DNA of 60,034 bases from a virus. Position 1 is the first letter of the stretch. The number at the start of each line of letters is the position of its first letter. The notes under the pieces were generated by a model. The model made no database searches and had not been told where the DNA came from. It saw only the letters and a list, made by a program, of their open reading frames with translations. This document shows positions 30,714-40,118 of this stretch, piece after piece. The stretch lies in IMG/VR virus record IMGVR_UViG_3300045049_000120, positions 1 through 60,034 of that record; one strand, 5' to 3'. The translations under genes and the position numbers were made by a program.

Positions 30714-32450
30714 TTAGAAGGAATACGTCGAAATATATATTACATAGGTTGGGGTGCCGGCCGTATTTGAAGAATTCCAATATATGGTTTGAGCAGAAGC
30801 GAGAGGGACCATAAAGTTTGCAATATAACCAGTCGCCGTTACTGTCGCCGTTGAGTTCTGCTGCCCCACGCCATTTGCATCTGCAGCAACAGATAGCCCA
30901 GCCGTAGACGAGGAGGTGCTGGAAAGGGACAGCTCCCCTGTTATCTGCGTTGCATTAGGCGGTACTACCCCAGAAATGGAGAGAGACGTCAGGCTTCCCT
31001 GCACAACGCTAGAGGACAGCGCAGTGGCAAGCGGAAACGAAATAGTCCGATCTCGCTGCAGTCCAACCTTAAACTGCCCGCTCGCATTAGTTGGCCATAC
31101 GCCAATCAACGCGGATGCCGTATAGCCGCTCGGCATGTTTGCCCCACCATAGACACTGGGAGCTGCTGCCGAAGTTGCATTGGTGGCCAGAATATTGGCC
31201 GTACTGGTTGTCGGGTTGTAAATTGCATACAACGCAACATAGCCGCTAACCGGAGCGCTACCGGTATCCATGCCCCCCGCACCGGTTGTCGCAAGGTTGA
31301 TGGTTTTACTGAAGTTGGCCAGCCGGTATTGCAGTCCGCCAAGAGCAGTTTCGGCGATGATTTCATCCGCGGTGAACGTGCCACTTGCCGATGCTGCCGA
31401 AATGTACATCTTGGCATTTCGCGTAGAGCCCACCATGCCGGTCAATTGGCCGAAGGCGATTGCATGCTGGCTCTGCGTGGCATTTGCCATTTGTTCCGGC
31501 GCCCCAGTGCAGAGCAGCAAGATGTATGAGCCGGAGCCGCCAACCGAACTGTTCCATTGCGCCCAGCAGTCGCCGTTTGCGACGATCTCGCCGCTTTGCA
31601 GCGCGATATGTGCACCACCTACCAGTGGCGCAGTTCCGACACCATCCCATAACGTGCTCGCGCCGTTGTTCGCCGTTTTCGCCTTGAAGCGGATTACCTG
31701 ACCCTCGGTGCGGGAGCTCAATGCGGGCGTGCAATTCACCACATAGTTGTTGGCCGTGCCGGTGTCGATACCGAACGATACGTTGCCGGTCTGGATCGCC
31801 TGCAGCAGGCCGCCAGGCAGCAGCGGCGCGGCGCTGTATTGGCTGATATTGCTGGTGGTGATCGTGGCCTGGCCGTAGGCCACCGTCACCACGTACAGGC
31901 CGACATAGCCCGAATCCGGTGCCGGCGTCTGCTGGGAGCCGGTGGTGGCGGCAATACCGGCCTTAGCAGAGATTACTGCCGCGCCCTTGCGCGTGGTGTA
32001 TTGCGTAGAGCCGCTATTGTTCGGGCCGCTCCACGGCAACGAAGGGTTAGAGCTGTTGTAATAGGGTAGAGCGACGGCGTTGGCGTCTTGGTCCTGGTAG
32101 GTAGCCTGGATCAGGTAGTTTATCGACTGGCCGGCCGTACCCGGCGCGGCCAGCGTGAGCGTCTGCGCGTCCAGGGCGATGCCCTGCTTCAGGATGCTGT
32201 GCGTGGTGTCGGCAGCCAGCGAGCTGTACGCAGTAGCGTCGATGTTGGCTAGTGCGTAGATCTCGCCGGCGGCGACGTTGACCTGCATCGAGGCCGGGCT
32301 GGTAGCGGTGACCGCAAACCCGTTGGCGATCGTGCTGATGCCGAGGACGGCCGCCGCCAGCTTGGACAAGGCGACCATCATGTTTTTGTTGGTATTGAGC
32401 AGATCCGTTTCGAGCGGAATGGCCCCGGAGTAGACGATCTGGCGATCCAT
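30714..32450 (-). CDS. Tail fibre protein, prophage B
   Basis: 578 residues from MDRQIVYSGAIPLETDLLNTN. The first 130 residues are conserved-looking (baseplate attachment). The rest is low-charge, rich in Ser, Thr, Gly and Ala, with repeated beta-type segments, as in receptor-binding fibres. The late end of the baseplate operon and adjacency to a surface-modifying acyltransferase support this. The base composition drops toward the C-terminal (receptor-binding) part. Confidence 0.78.
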   Translation of the reverse strand: MDRQIVYSGAIPLETDLLNTNKNMMVALSKLAAAVLGISTIANGFAVTATSPASMQVNVAAGEIYALANIDATAYSSLAADTTHSILKQGIALDAQTLTLAAPGTAGQSINYLIQATYQDQDANAVALPYYNSSNPSLPWSGPNNSGSTQYTTRKGAAVISAKAGIAATTGSQQTPAPDSGYVGLYVVTVAYGQATITTSNISQYSAAPLLPGGLLQAIQTGNVSFGIDTGTANNYVVNCTPALSSRTEGQVIRFKAKTANNGASTLWDGVGTAPLVGGAHIALQSGEIVANGDCWAQWNSSVGGSGSYILLLCTGAPEQMANATQSQHAIAFGQLTGMVGSTRNAKMYISAASASGTFTADEIIAETALGGLQYRLANFSKTINLATTGAGGMDTGSAPVSGYVALYAIYNPTTSTANILATNATSAAAPSVYGGANMPSGYTASALIGVWPTNASGQFKVGLQRDRTISFPLATALSSSVVQGSLTSLSISGVVPPNATQITGELSLSSTSSSTAGLSVAADANGVGQQNSTATVTATGYIANFMVPLASAQTIYWNSSNTAGTPTYVIYISTYSF

Positions 32451-32462
32451 GGCGGCTCCAAA

Positions 32463-32489
32463 GAAAAAGGGCCGCTCATGGCGGCCCTT
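32463..32489 (-). terminator. Hairpin between baseplate and tail fibre genes
   Basis: Minus strand GGGCCGC-loop-GCGGCCC, followed by TTTTTCTTT. It may tune tail fibre expression. Confidence 0.65.
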
Positions 32490-32514
32490 GGTCGGGGAAT
32501 CGGTCGGTAAATGG

Positions 32515-33180
32515 TTAGCTGGTGATGCGCACCCAGACTTGCGTACTGATCGGACGCACCGCATCGACGGCGGCATACAGATCGGCGTCAGTGACGCCAG
32601 CCATCTGCGACAACGAGGCGTAATCGGCCTGCGAGCCTTTCCCGTAGCCGCCTGTGGATGTGCCGTAGCCGGCAATATTCGGGAAGCCCTGGTTCAGCGG
32701 ACGATAGGCAGTCACGAAAGCCTGATAGGGCATCACGAGCGAGCCATAGCCACCGGCAACGCCATAGCCGATCGATCGCCCGACACCGTAGGCACCGGTA
32801 TCTGCCGGGCGCCTTGGCTCGAAGATGAGAGGCGCGCGCCCGGTCAGGTCGGTCAGCACCTTGGTGATTGCGTAGCGTGTGCCGCGCTCGCGCACCAGGT
32901 TGATCAGGATTCGGTTGCGGAAACTGGCGTCAGACATCCCGTTGCCACGCCGCAGGGTTGTGCCAAAGAAGTCATAAGCGATTAAATCCAGCCATCCGTC
33001 ACTGGCCGTTTTGATTCGTGTCTGCGCCTGCGCGTACAGGTAGAGCGAGAAGCACCAGGCCAACGCCTGCGCCATACCCCACAGCAGTGCGTCCAGCACC
33101 GGGGTGCTGTCGCCAAACCAGCCGCGCGGCAAGAGCGCCTTTAGGCGCCCGAACATGTCTTGTTGATCACCTATCGCCAT
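32515..33180 (-). CDS. Baseplate/tail protein in gpI position
   Basis: 221 residues. The N-terminus (DQQDMFGRLKALLPRGWFG) and the central TLRRGNGMSDASFRNRIL are typical of baseplate wedge proteins between gpJ and the tail fibre. C-terminus has Gly-rich loops (YGTSTGGYGKGSQADY). Position equals P2 gpI or YmfQ-like proteins that link fibre to baseplate. Confidence 0.65.
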   Translation of the reverse strand: MAIGDQQDMFGRLKALLPRGWFGDSTPVLDALLWGMAQALAWCFSLYLYAQAQTRIKTASDGWLDLIAYDFFGTTLRRGNGMSDASFRNRILINLVRERGTRYAITKVLTDLTGRAPLIFEPRRPADTGAYGVGRSIGYGVAGGYGSLVMPYQAFVTAYRPLNQGFPNIAGYGTSTGGYGKGSQADYASLSQMAGVTDADLYAAVDAVRPISTQVWVRITS

Positions 33181-34308
33181 TTAGCTCACCGTGAGCGTGC
33201 CGGCGCGGATCACCTGCCGGGTGGTTGCAGCAAGATCGGAAGTGCCGCCGTTGAGGGTGATGCCTGTGACGTTAAGCACGTAGGGACTGGCGCCGTAGGC
33301 TACCGTCGCCAGCTGCGTGAACGGGAGCAGCTGCCCCAGCTTCAGGCTGGCGATATAGTTCTGCAGCGCAGCCTGCACCAGCGACACCACCGTGGCCCGG
33401 TTTGCAGTCGGGTCGACCGTCAGCGTCATGGCGGTGTTGGCGGTCACTACGGTAGGACCGAACACGCCATAGCTCACCGTGAACGGCCTGACTGCCTCGA
33501 TCGCGTTGGCAGCTGAGGCAAGGAACGTGCTGGATGGGTTGCCGCTGCCGTCGTCGATCACCGCCGTAAAGTAGCCCGCCACCGTATTGCCGTTGATGTC
33601 CTGGTTCTCGGTCAGCGTGTAGCTGACGCCCTGTTGCAGGCTCGTTATGGCGTAGGCGATAGCCGCCTTGGTCGACTTCGACAGCGACGCGATCCACAGC
33701 ACGAAGCGCGCCTGGAAAGCAGAGTCACCCTCTGCATCGGAACCATTGGAGAAGGCTGCTGCGTTGGTAACCGTGTCGACGTAGGAGATGCTGCCGGAGA
33801 TCACCGTAACCGTGCCGGCCAGGGCGTTGCCTGCCGCGCCAGCCGTGTTGGCCTGCACCGTCACGGCGACGCTGGACACGCCGGCCGCGATGACAAAGCC
33901 TCCCAGCGTCGCACTGTATGCCGGGTTTGTGGTGTCGACGATTACCGTGAACTGCTGCGTGCCGTCGGTGGTGGTCACGATGGTGCCGACCGGTATCAGC
34001 GCTTGGTTTGTCGAAGTGAAGCGGGCGAACGTCACCTGACCAGTGGCTTGCACCGCAGAGAGCCGGATAAAGCCGAAGTCGGCCATCCAACTGTCGAGGT
34101 CGTTCCCAGAGCAGGTGGCCGCCCGGGTGGTGGCCAGCAGCATGACGATCAGTTGCTGGATCCACTGCACCACGCCGCCGTTGGCTTCGACAACCGCTCG
34201 CAGCAGGCTGCCGATCGCGAGGTCTACCAGCCCGGCGGCGCGCGCATGAATGGATGTGACCTGGTTCCGGACGATGGTGGCAAAGTCGAGGATGTTGAGA
34301 GACGCCAT
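33181..34308 (-). CDS. Baseplate J-like (wedge) protein
   Basis: 375 residues. The N-terminus (IHARAAGLVDLAIGSLLRAVV) and the middle (GSDAEGDSAFQARFVLWIASL) match the baseplate J/gp47 family. It forms the baseplate wedge with the gp25-like protein encoded just upstream. Length is normal for the family. Confidence 0.85.
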   Translation of the reverse strand: MASLNILDFATIVRNQVTSIHARAAGLVDLAIGSLLRAVVEANGGVVQWIQQLIVMLLATTRAATCSGNDLDSWMADFGFIRLSAVQATGQVTFARFTSTNQALIPVGTIVTTTDGTQQFTVIVDTTNPAYSATLGGFVIAAGVSSVAVTVQANTAGAAGNALAGTVTVISGSISYVDTVTNAAAFSNGSDAEGDSAFQARFVLWIASLSKSTKAAIAYAITSLQQGVSYTLTENQDINGNTVAGYFTAVIDDGSGNPSSTFLASAANAIEAVRPFTVSYGVFGPTVVTANTAMTLTVDPTANRATVVSLVQAALQNYIASLKLGQLLPFTQLATVAYGASPYVLNVTGITLNGGTSDLAATTRQVIRAGTLTVS

Positions 34309-34310
34309 TG

Positions 34311-34676
34311 TTACCTCGTTACGTCAAAACCCAGGGTGACCGCTTGCCCGCTCGGTGCATCCGTATAGGCGATGTATACCGTGGCGCCGTTGGTGATCGA
34401 CTGCACGCTGATCTGCGGCGCCGGTGAGCTTGCGACACTGTCTTCCAGGAGCATCTGGCCGCGAATTAGAGCGGTCCATTCGCCGACGTTGACGATGTCG
34501 CCGACCTTCTGGCCGAGACCGGCGCCATAGTCCGGGTGCTGGATGTAGTCGCCCGGATTGGTCATGAGCCGACGCAGAATACGCTGCCGGCCGCGCTCGA
34601 TGTCGCTAACTGGCATTAGGTCGCCAACCGGCGACGTGCTCAGGTCGCCGCCGATGTAGTGGTAGAGGTCGTTCAT
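34311..34676 (-). CDS. gp25/gpW-like baseplate wedge protein
   Basis: 121 residues. IERGRQRILRRLMTNPGDYI then HPDYGAGL is the gp25/W lysozyme-like wedge signature. It starts overlapping the spike gene stop. Standard V-W-J order is kept. Confidence 0.82.
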   Translation of the reverse strand: MNDLYHYIGGDLSTSPVGDLMPVSDIERGRQRILRRLMTNPGDYIQHPDYGAGLGQKVGDIVNVGEWTALIRGQMLLEDSVASSPAPQISVQSITNGATVYIAYTDAPSGQAVTLGFDVTR

Positions 34677-35326
34677 CAGTTTGGTGCGCTCGTAGTGCCG
34701 CCTTGCGGGTCATTGTGGGTGTGAGTCTTGAGGCTCTTGCCACCTCCGACCACGTCGGTGGCACCGGTGATCGTGCCGCTGGAGGTCATATCGCCTATTA
34801 CCTGCATGGCCGCGCCGGAGCCGCCAGAAACAGCCATGCCGCCCTGACCGGTGATTTGCTGCGTTACCTGCAAGGTCTTGTCCATCGTTACCGGGCCGTG
34901 GAAAGTGTGTTCTGTCGCCGTGTAGGTGATGCTGGCAGTGGCCGTCAGCTCGACAGATCCGTCGTTGTGGAACTTGAGCAGCGAGCCAGACTGATGAACC
35001 AGCCAAAGCTCGCCAGAAGGTGGCCCCGGGCAGCGGTCGGTGTCGTTGAAGAACTGGCCGCCGGCCAGCCCGTCGCCGATCGCGCCCGAATCGAAGTTGA
35101 CCTCGATCTGAGCCCCTTCCACCGGGCCGGCCGCGAAGCCCCAGCCGTTACCAGCCCAAGGCGTCGCCAACGGAATCCAGCCGGTTTCCATCTGCTCCGG
35201 CATGATGGTTACCTTGATGCTGTAGGTGTCCGGGTCATAGCCAGTGATCAAGCCCTGGCGCGTGCCGCTGAAGCCGCCCTGCGCCCGAAGCGCCTGCGCA
35301 GCCATCGCGTTCATCAAATGTTTCAT
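34676..35326 (-). CDS. Baseplate spike protein, gpV-like
   Basis: 216 residues. An N-terminal OB-fold (LITGYDPDTYSIKVTIMP), then a triple-stranded beta-helix region with regular hydrophobic alternation, and a C-terminal THTHNDPQGG. The H-x-H near the tip is the iron-binding apex motif of P2 gpV-type membrane-piercing spikes. Confidence 0.8.
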   Translation of the reverse strand: MKHLMNAMAAQALRAQGGFSGTRQGLITGYDPDTYSIKVTIMPEQMETGWIPLATPWAGNGWGFAAGPVEGAQIEVNFDSGAIGDGLAGGQFFNDTDRCPGPPSGELWLVHQSGSLLKFHNDGSVELTATASITYTATEHTFHGPVTMDKTLQVTQQITGQGGMAVSGGSGAAMQVIGDMTSSGTITGATDVVGGGKSLKTHTHNDPQGGTTSAPN

Positions 35327-36441
35327 CCGGACACCTGCATCAGGGGGCTATGGTTCTTGGCGGAGAAGGACATCCGGTAGCCACCTTCCCAGCTAAACGA
35401 GCGGCGCACCGAATCGCAGAAGTACAGCTGGTCGAACGGGGATTCGGTGCCTTCCACACGGATGATGGTCTGCGGTGTCAGCAGGTTGTCGCCGGCGGAC
35501 GATCCGCTCATCTTCATCTCGTGCTGGACGATTTGCTTGTAGATCGCCTGGGCCTTCTGCATTGCCATGTCTGGCGTGAGCCCATTGCGGATAATCCGAT
35601 AGACCTGCGTACGCGGCGCCGACTGCCCGGGCGTGGTGCCCTTGGTGTATTTCGGATAGGCGGCCACGAACGGCACCAGACGCTTGTGCCTGCTGTGCCA
35701 GGACAGCACCTCGACAGTGACACCCTTGGTCACCGTCAACGCGCGCTCAAACAGCAGGTCGTCCGACACGTTCGCCTGCGGATAGGCCAGCGTGCCCGGC
35801 GGCACCCACTTGATCAGGTATTGGTCGGTGGTGGCCGGGTCTACCTGCGGCTCGAAATGCAGCTCATTGCCGGAGACGTAGACCTGCATCATCTCTATCG
35901 CAGCCAGCGCACACAGCAGATCCCATTCGGTCTGCTCGCCGGTCAGATGCGCCGTGTCGATCTGGTAGAACTCGCCGAAGCGCTTCGTGGTCGCGGTAAC
36001 AACCGGCGTCAGTCCGTGCCGCTTGGCCAGCAGCGTGGCAATCTGACTGCTCGTGTAGTTCTTGAAGCTCTCGCCGGCAGACTTGGCGTCAATCAGAAGG
36101 GCGGTGAAGTCCCGTCCATCAAGGGTGATCTCGGTACGTGCCGGATTGAAACGAAAGGCATCGGCATAGCCGACCATCAGCTGCGTCCAATCCACCCCCA
36201 GCTTGCTGTAGATCCCGACATGCAACTCGACCTTGATGCTGGTCTGGTGCGCCCACCAGTTGAGCAAGCCCATATCCTGGGGCAGCGCAGAAGTGCCGAA
36301 GGAGACCGAATACGTATCAGCCGAGTTGAAAGCGTTGTTGTCGACCTCGAACGATACAAAGGGCACTTCGACACCGTTCAAAAGACAACGCCCGACGATT
36401 CGCCGGGCGCTGGGGATCACAGGGAACTGGTTTACATCCAT
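35323..36441 (-). CDS. Baseplate hub protein, gpD-like (late control D family)
   Basis: 372 residues from the ATG of MDVNQFPVIPSARRIVGR. Length, place beside the spike gene and text (LDGRDFTALLIDAKSAGESF; CALAAIEMMQVYV) fit the trimeric hub (gp27/gpD) that carries the spike. ATGA overlap with gpV. Confidence 0.75.
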   Translation of the reverse strand: MDVNQFPVIPSARRIVGRCLLNGVEVPFVSFEVDNNAFNSADTYSVSFGTSALPQDMGLLNWWAHQTSIKVELHVGIYSKLGVDWTQLMVGYADAFRFNPARTEITLDGRDFTALLIDAKSAGESFKNYTSSQIATLLAKRHGLTPVVTATTKRFGEFYQIDTAHLTGEQTEWDLLCALAAIEMMQVYVSGNELHFEPQVDPATTDQYLIKWVPPGTLAYPQANVSDDLLFERALTVTKGVTVEVLSWHSRHKRLVPFVAAYPKYTKGTTPGQSAPRTQVYRIIRNGLTPDMAMQKAQAIYKQIVQHEMKMSGSSAGDNLLTPQTIIRVEGTESPFDQLYFCDSVRRSFSWEGGYRMSFSAKNHSPLMQVSG

Positions 36442-36443
36442 GG

Positions 36444-37421
36444 TCAACTCGGTTTGTCTGGTACCACGATGGTCTGAATGCCGGAAAGCTGCGGATCGGT
36501 CAGGCCGTTGGCCGTGGCCAGGCTGGTCCACCTGGACGAATCGCCGTACTGCTGGCTGGCCGCCTGGTAGAGGTTGCCGCCGGACAGCGTCACGGTACGT
36601 ACGCCGTTGGCGGACTGGCCGGCCTGTACGTTCTTATTCAAGCGGCCGAGCACATCACTCAGCTGGTACAGCGCTGGCGTGCGCGTGGACAGGTCGACCT
36701 GTGTCAGAAGATTGTTCACCGTCTTGGCCACCGGGTTGCCTGACACCAAGCCGCCTAGCGTCGTGATGGTGTTCGCTGACGCCTCCAGCTGCGCAATGGT
36801 CTTCTGCACCATCTGTTGGGCCGCAACGATTGGCCGGACCACCGATTGCACGGCGCTGACTGTTGCGTTGGCGAAGTCCTGAACCTGCTGAACAGCCGTC
36901 TGCACTGCGGTGACGGCATCGGTCACAGCCTGCACATTGATCACACTGGAGAGGTTGAGCGACTGCCCCACGTCACTGTTGATCAGCGCGTCGAGCGAGC
37001 CCGTCAGCGCATCGACTTTGGCGGGGGTGTCATTGCGTTGCACGATCTCCAGCTTGATACTGTACGGCCGGCGGAAGACGAACTCGTATACCGGCACGAA
37101 CTCGGCCACCACCACCTCGAAGCTGTAATCGCCGAGCGTGAAGGTGAGCTGCTCGCCGGCATCGCGCATCCGCTCGAGCGCCTGGACCCTGGCGGCCGAC
37201 TCCGGGCCGTTGATGATGCCGGACCACTGCAGGTCGTCCCAATCCACGCCCAGTACGTCGATGGTACGCAGGCCTCCGACGTACTTGTGCTTAACGGTCT
37301 GCTGTTTGGCGCCGATGGCAATCCGCTCGGGGATCTCGAAGTCCACGAACTCGAAGTCCCCGAGAATTAGCCGGGTTGCCGACGGGTCCATGCCTTGGGC
37401 GAAGTTGTCGAAGACGCTCAT
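36444..37421 (-). CDS. Baseplate protein with C-terminal LysM-like domain
   Basis: 325 residues. N-terminal 110 residues resemble the DNA circularisation/gp53-like baseplate domain; a helical middle; the C-terminal (VTLSGGNLYQAASQQYGDSS then ATANGLTDPQL) has the pattern of a LysM fold (gpX-like) that fixes the hub to the tail tube. Confidence 0.7.
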   Translation of the reverse strand: MSVFDNFAQGMDPSATRLILGDFEFVDFEIPERIAIGAKQQTVKHKYVGGLRTIDVLGVDWDDLQWSGIINGPESAARVQALERMRDAGEQLTFTLGDYSFEVVVAEFVPVYEFVFRRPYSIKLEIVQRNDTPAKVDALTGSLDALINSDVGQSLNLSSVINVQAVTDAVTAVQTAVQQVQDFANATVSAVQSVVRPIVAAQQMVQKTIAQLEASANTITTLGGLVSGNPVAKTVNNLLTQVDLSTRTPALYQLSDVLGRLNKNVQAGQSANGVRTVTLSGGNLYQAASQQYGDSSRWTSLATANGLTDPQLSGIQTIVVPDKPS

Positions 37422-37429
37422 TTTTCACC

Positions 37430-39310
37430 TTATCGGAACGCCATGCTCGGGTAGGCCGCATGAAGGAGGCCGAGATGGCTGTCCAGAGCAGAGGTACCCG
37501 CTGCCGGCGAATTGGCGGCGCGTGCTTGGTGCATGGTCGTGTTTTCGGCGATCTTCTTGCCGTCCAGATTGATTGGCTGGTTGATATGCACCACCACCGG
37601 CTGGCGAGGCGGTACCGGCGCAGCGATCGACTGTTTATGAATCGGTGCCGGTGCCGTCCACGATGCGTCCTCGTCTCGGTGGGTGATGTGGTAGAACCAG
37701 TCGCCCAGGCTCACAGACTTGCCGTTCGTGAAGAACGAGATCAGGGGATTGAGCACGTTATCGTTCAGCCATGTCCCGACCATGTGTCCAACTTGGTAGG
37801 CGGCGAATGCCGCAAAGGCGCTCTTTATCAATCCGATCTGGGCAACCGAGGTATATAGGGTTGACTGCAAGGCGACCAAGCCAATCCGCGCCCCGGCCGC
37901 TGCAGCCGGCAGACCGCCCATCGTCGTATACAGCAGGCCAAACGCCTTACCTGCGGCCCAGATGCCGTTGATCAGGCCGCCAGCCATCAGGAAGCTGGAT
38001 AGGCCGATGAGCGAGAAGGTCAGGCCCTTGATCAGTCGTGGGTGTTTGCCCAACTCCACAGCCATGTCCGCTAAGTCGTGAATCATGGGGATAAAGACCG
38101 GAAGGACATTCTTACCAACGGCCAAACCAAGATCATCGAGCGCCCTATGGAAACGCTCGATTTGCATCATCGGCGAATTGGTATTGTCTTTGATGGTCTG
38201 ATTCAGCCCATGCGCGGCATTGAAAGCGCTCTCTGACCGCTTCAGCACCGGCATCTGGCGCATGATCAGGTCGTAGACCTTGGCACCATTGGTGCCAAAT
38301 AGCAGTGTGTTTTCCCGCGAGATGTCCGCTTGCTTGACGATGCCCTTCGAGCGGTAGACCTCCATCATCCTCTCGGCAAATGCAATCGCGTCGGTGTTCA
38401 TAAGGTCCGTATAGGCGCCTTTGAGGGGATTGCCCTTCAGCCGCTTAATGCCACCCTGGGAATTGAATTCGACCTGATGTGCATCCCATATGCCCAGCCG
38501 AATGGCCTCATGCAGGAGCTGGTTCGGCGGTTTGATCAACCCTTGCAGCCGGCTATAGGCCGTGCGCAAGCCCATGCCAGTCGTACTGCCCTTCAGTTCG
38601 CCTATGATCGGCTCAAGGCCAGCAAATATCGTCATGTCCTTGTAGTTGGCCACGGCGGTGCCGCCATAGCTGCGAAATTGGCGCAACTGGTCGGGGGTGA
38701 TCATCTTGCCCGAGGCGGCTACAGCCTTGAACGCCGAATCGACAATCTGCGCGGCGCGGTGCGGGTCGGTCAGGCCGCCCATCTGCTCCACCAGGCGGTT
38801 CAGGGCCATCATGCCGTGTTCGGCTGCGGCCTTTTTTTCGCCCTCCAGGGTGTTGGTGGCTACCTGGTAGCGGGCAAGGATCGGGGCCATAACCTTGGCC
38901 GCCTCCAGCGCGTGCGCGCCTTTCATGCCGGATTCGCGGAAAGCGCCCTGCGCCTCGGTGAAGAGTTTCATGCGCTCTAGAATCGAGGTACCAATGATCT
39001 TATTGGCTTCGACGAACTTCTGTGCCTCGGCGATTTGGGCGTCGCCCAGCCCCATCTGGCGCAGCTTGGCGATCTCGCGCTGGTACTCTACCGCTTTCTC
39101 GATCGGCGTCTTGAACATCGCGGCGATGGCCATGCCGCCGCCGAACATGACGCCGCCTAACGCCGCCTGCTTGCCGATGGACTGCAGGCGCTTTTCCAGC
39201 TCCCCGGCGCTGATGTGGGCCGTCTGCAGGTTCTTGGTAATCGACAACAAGCCGTTGCTCACATTGTTGATGAGCGAGAGCTTGATAGCGACGGAGTAAG
39301 CTTCGAACAT
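37430..39310 (-). CDS. Tail tape measure protein
   Basis: 626 residues. Long helical N-terminal half (with KQAALGGVMFGGGMAIAAMF near residue 47) and several hydrophobic segments in the C-terminal half (GLTFSLIGLSSFLMAGG). It sets tail length; the family rule of about 1.5 angstroms per residue gives roughly 90-95 nm. It lies between the chaperone pair and baseplate genes as expected. Confidence 0.85.
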   Translation of the reverse strand: MFEAYSVAIKLSLINNVSNGLLSITKNLQTAHISAGELEKRLQSIGKQAALGGVMFGGGMAIAAMFKTPIEKAVEYQREIAKLRQMGLGDAQIAEAQKFVEANKIIGTSILERMKLFTEAQGAFRESGMKGAHALEAAKVMAPILARYQVATNTLEGEKKAAAEHGMMALNRLVEQMGGLTDPHRAAQIVDSAFKAVAASGKMITPDQLRQFRSYGGTAVANYKDMTIFAGLEPIIGELKGSTTGMGLRTAYSRLQGLIKPPNQLLHEAIRLGIWDAHQVEFNSQGGIKRLKGNPLKGAYTDLMNTDAIAFAERMMEVYRSKGIVKQADISRENTLLFGTNGAKVYDLIMRQMPVLKRSESAFNAAHGLNQTIKDNTNSPMMQIERFHRALDDLGLAVGKNVLPVFIPMIHDLADMAVELGKHPRLIKGLTFSLIGLSSFLMAGGLINGIWAAGKAFGLLYTTMGGLPAAAAGARIGLVALQSTLYTSVAQIGLIKSAFAAFAAYQVGHMVGTWLNDNVLNPLISFFTNGKSVSLGDWFYHITHRDEDASWTAPAPIHKQSIAAPVPPRQPVVVHINQPINLDGKKIAENTTMHQARAANSPAAGTSALDSHLGLLHAAYPSMAFR

Positions 39311-39346
39311 GCTATTATCCGGATGTCAATTGATTGGGAGGCTGCG

Positions 39347-39589
39347 ATGAAAGGCATGCCGCGCTTCAAGATGCACTACTGGTCGAACCCGCAGCCGGGT
39401 TACGGCGACGAGTTCGGCCCGAATGTGATTGATGTGACGCCCGCCCGGAAAAAGCCGACCCTCGGCCAGCTCTGGTATCTGTTTTGTGGCGGCCTGCTGC
39501 TTATGGCGTTCATGTCCGTTGCGCTTCCGCTGTTGGGTGGCGTCTTGCTGCTGATCTACCACCTGATCAAGGCCGTGATCGCCGGATAA
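39347..39589 (+). CDS. Membrane protein on opposite strand within tail module
   Basis: 80 residues; ATG with GGGAGG seven bases upstream. The N-terminal 35 residues are hydrophilic; residues about 43-75 form one or two transmembrane helices (WYLFCGGLLLMAFMSVALPLL). It is the only plus-strand gene in the late region and interrupts the tail operon, so it is likely an independently expressed moron. Confidence 0.62.
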   Translation: MKGMPRFKMHYWSNPQPGYGDEFGPNVIDVTPARKKPTLGQLWYLFCGGLLLMAFMSVALPLLGGVLLLIYHLIKAVIAG

Positions 39590-39611
39590 TCGGCCCGCGC
39601 ACTCTGAAGCA

Positions 39612-40118
39612 TCAACCGGCTTTCACCTCCATGTCGTAGCCAAGAACCTGGTGGATTCGAGAGCCGCCAAGCAGCCCGGACACAGCGGCCTGCCCGATCA
39701 CCTTCAGCACGAAATCCTTGTTCCTGAACGCTGCCGGTCCGAGCACGGGGCGCGGTGGCATCTTGTTCGTGCCGAACTCGTGGTAAACGAGAAGTCGACC
39801 GGCATCCGTGTCCTTGGCACCGATCACCGCCTCCAACCCATCCACCTCATGCGTGATGCTGTCGCGCATCTCACCAGTGCGAAGTAGGGGCGCATCGACC
39901 GGGTAGCCCTTGCTCGCCTTGTCCTGCTCGGTCGAGTCCGCCAATTCTGCCCAAGCCGGAAACGGCCCCGCCGCCGTCTGGTAGTGGCCGATCTCCTGTT
40001 TGGCGGTCTCCTCGATCTTGACCGCGCAGCGCTCCAGCCCATGCTGCAGTTCATGAACCTGTGCTGCATGCAGCGTCGCAAGGTGCAGCGCCAAGTCGCC
40101 CAGGCTCTTAAACTCCAC
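39612..40118 (-). CDS. HK97 gp10-like/virion morphogenesis protein
   Basis: 168 residues from a GTG that has AAGGAAAG upstream. LLVYHEFGTNKMPPRPVLGPA is the hallmark of HK97-gp10-like and virion-morphogenesis tail-completion proteins (E-F-G-T...P-P/A-R-P). It starts inside the end of the frameshifted chaperone frame. Its place after the chaperones is unusual; the family normally lies before the sheath. Confidence 0.65.
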   Translation of the reverse strand: MEFKSLGDLALHLATLHAAQVHELQHGLERCAVKIEETAKQEIGHYQTAAGPFPAWAELADSTEQDKASKGYPVDAPLLRTGEMRDSITHEVDGLEAVIGAKDTDAGRLLVYHEFGTNKMPPRPVLGPAAFRNKDFVLKVIGQAAVSGLLGGSRIHQVLGYDMEVKAG

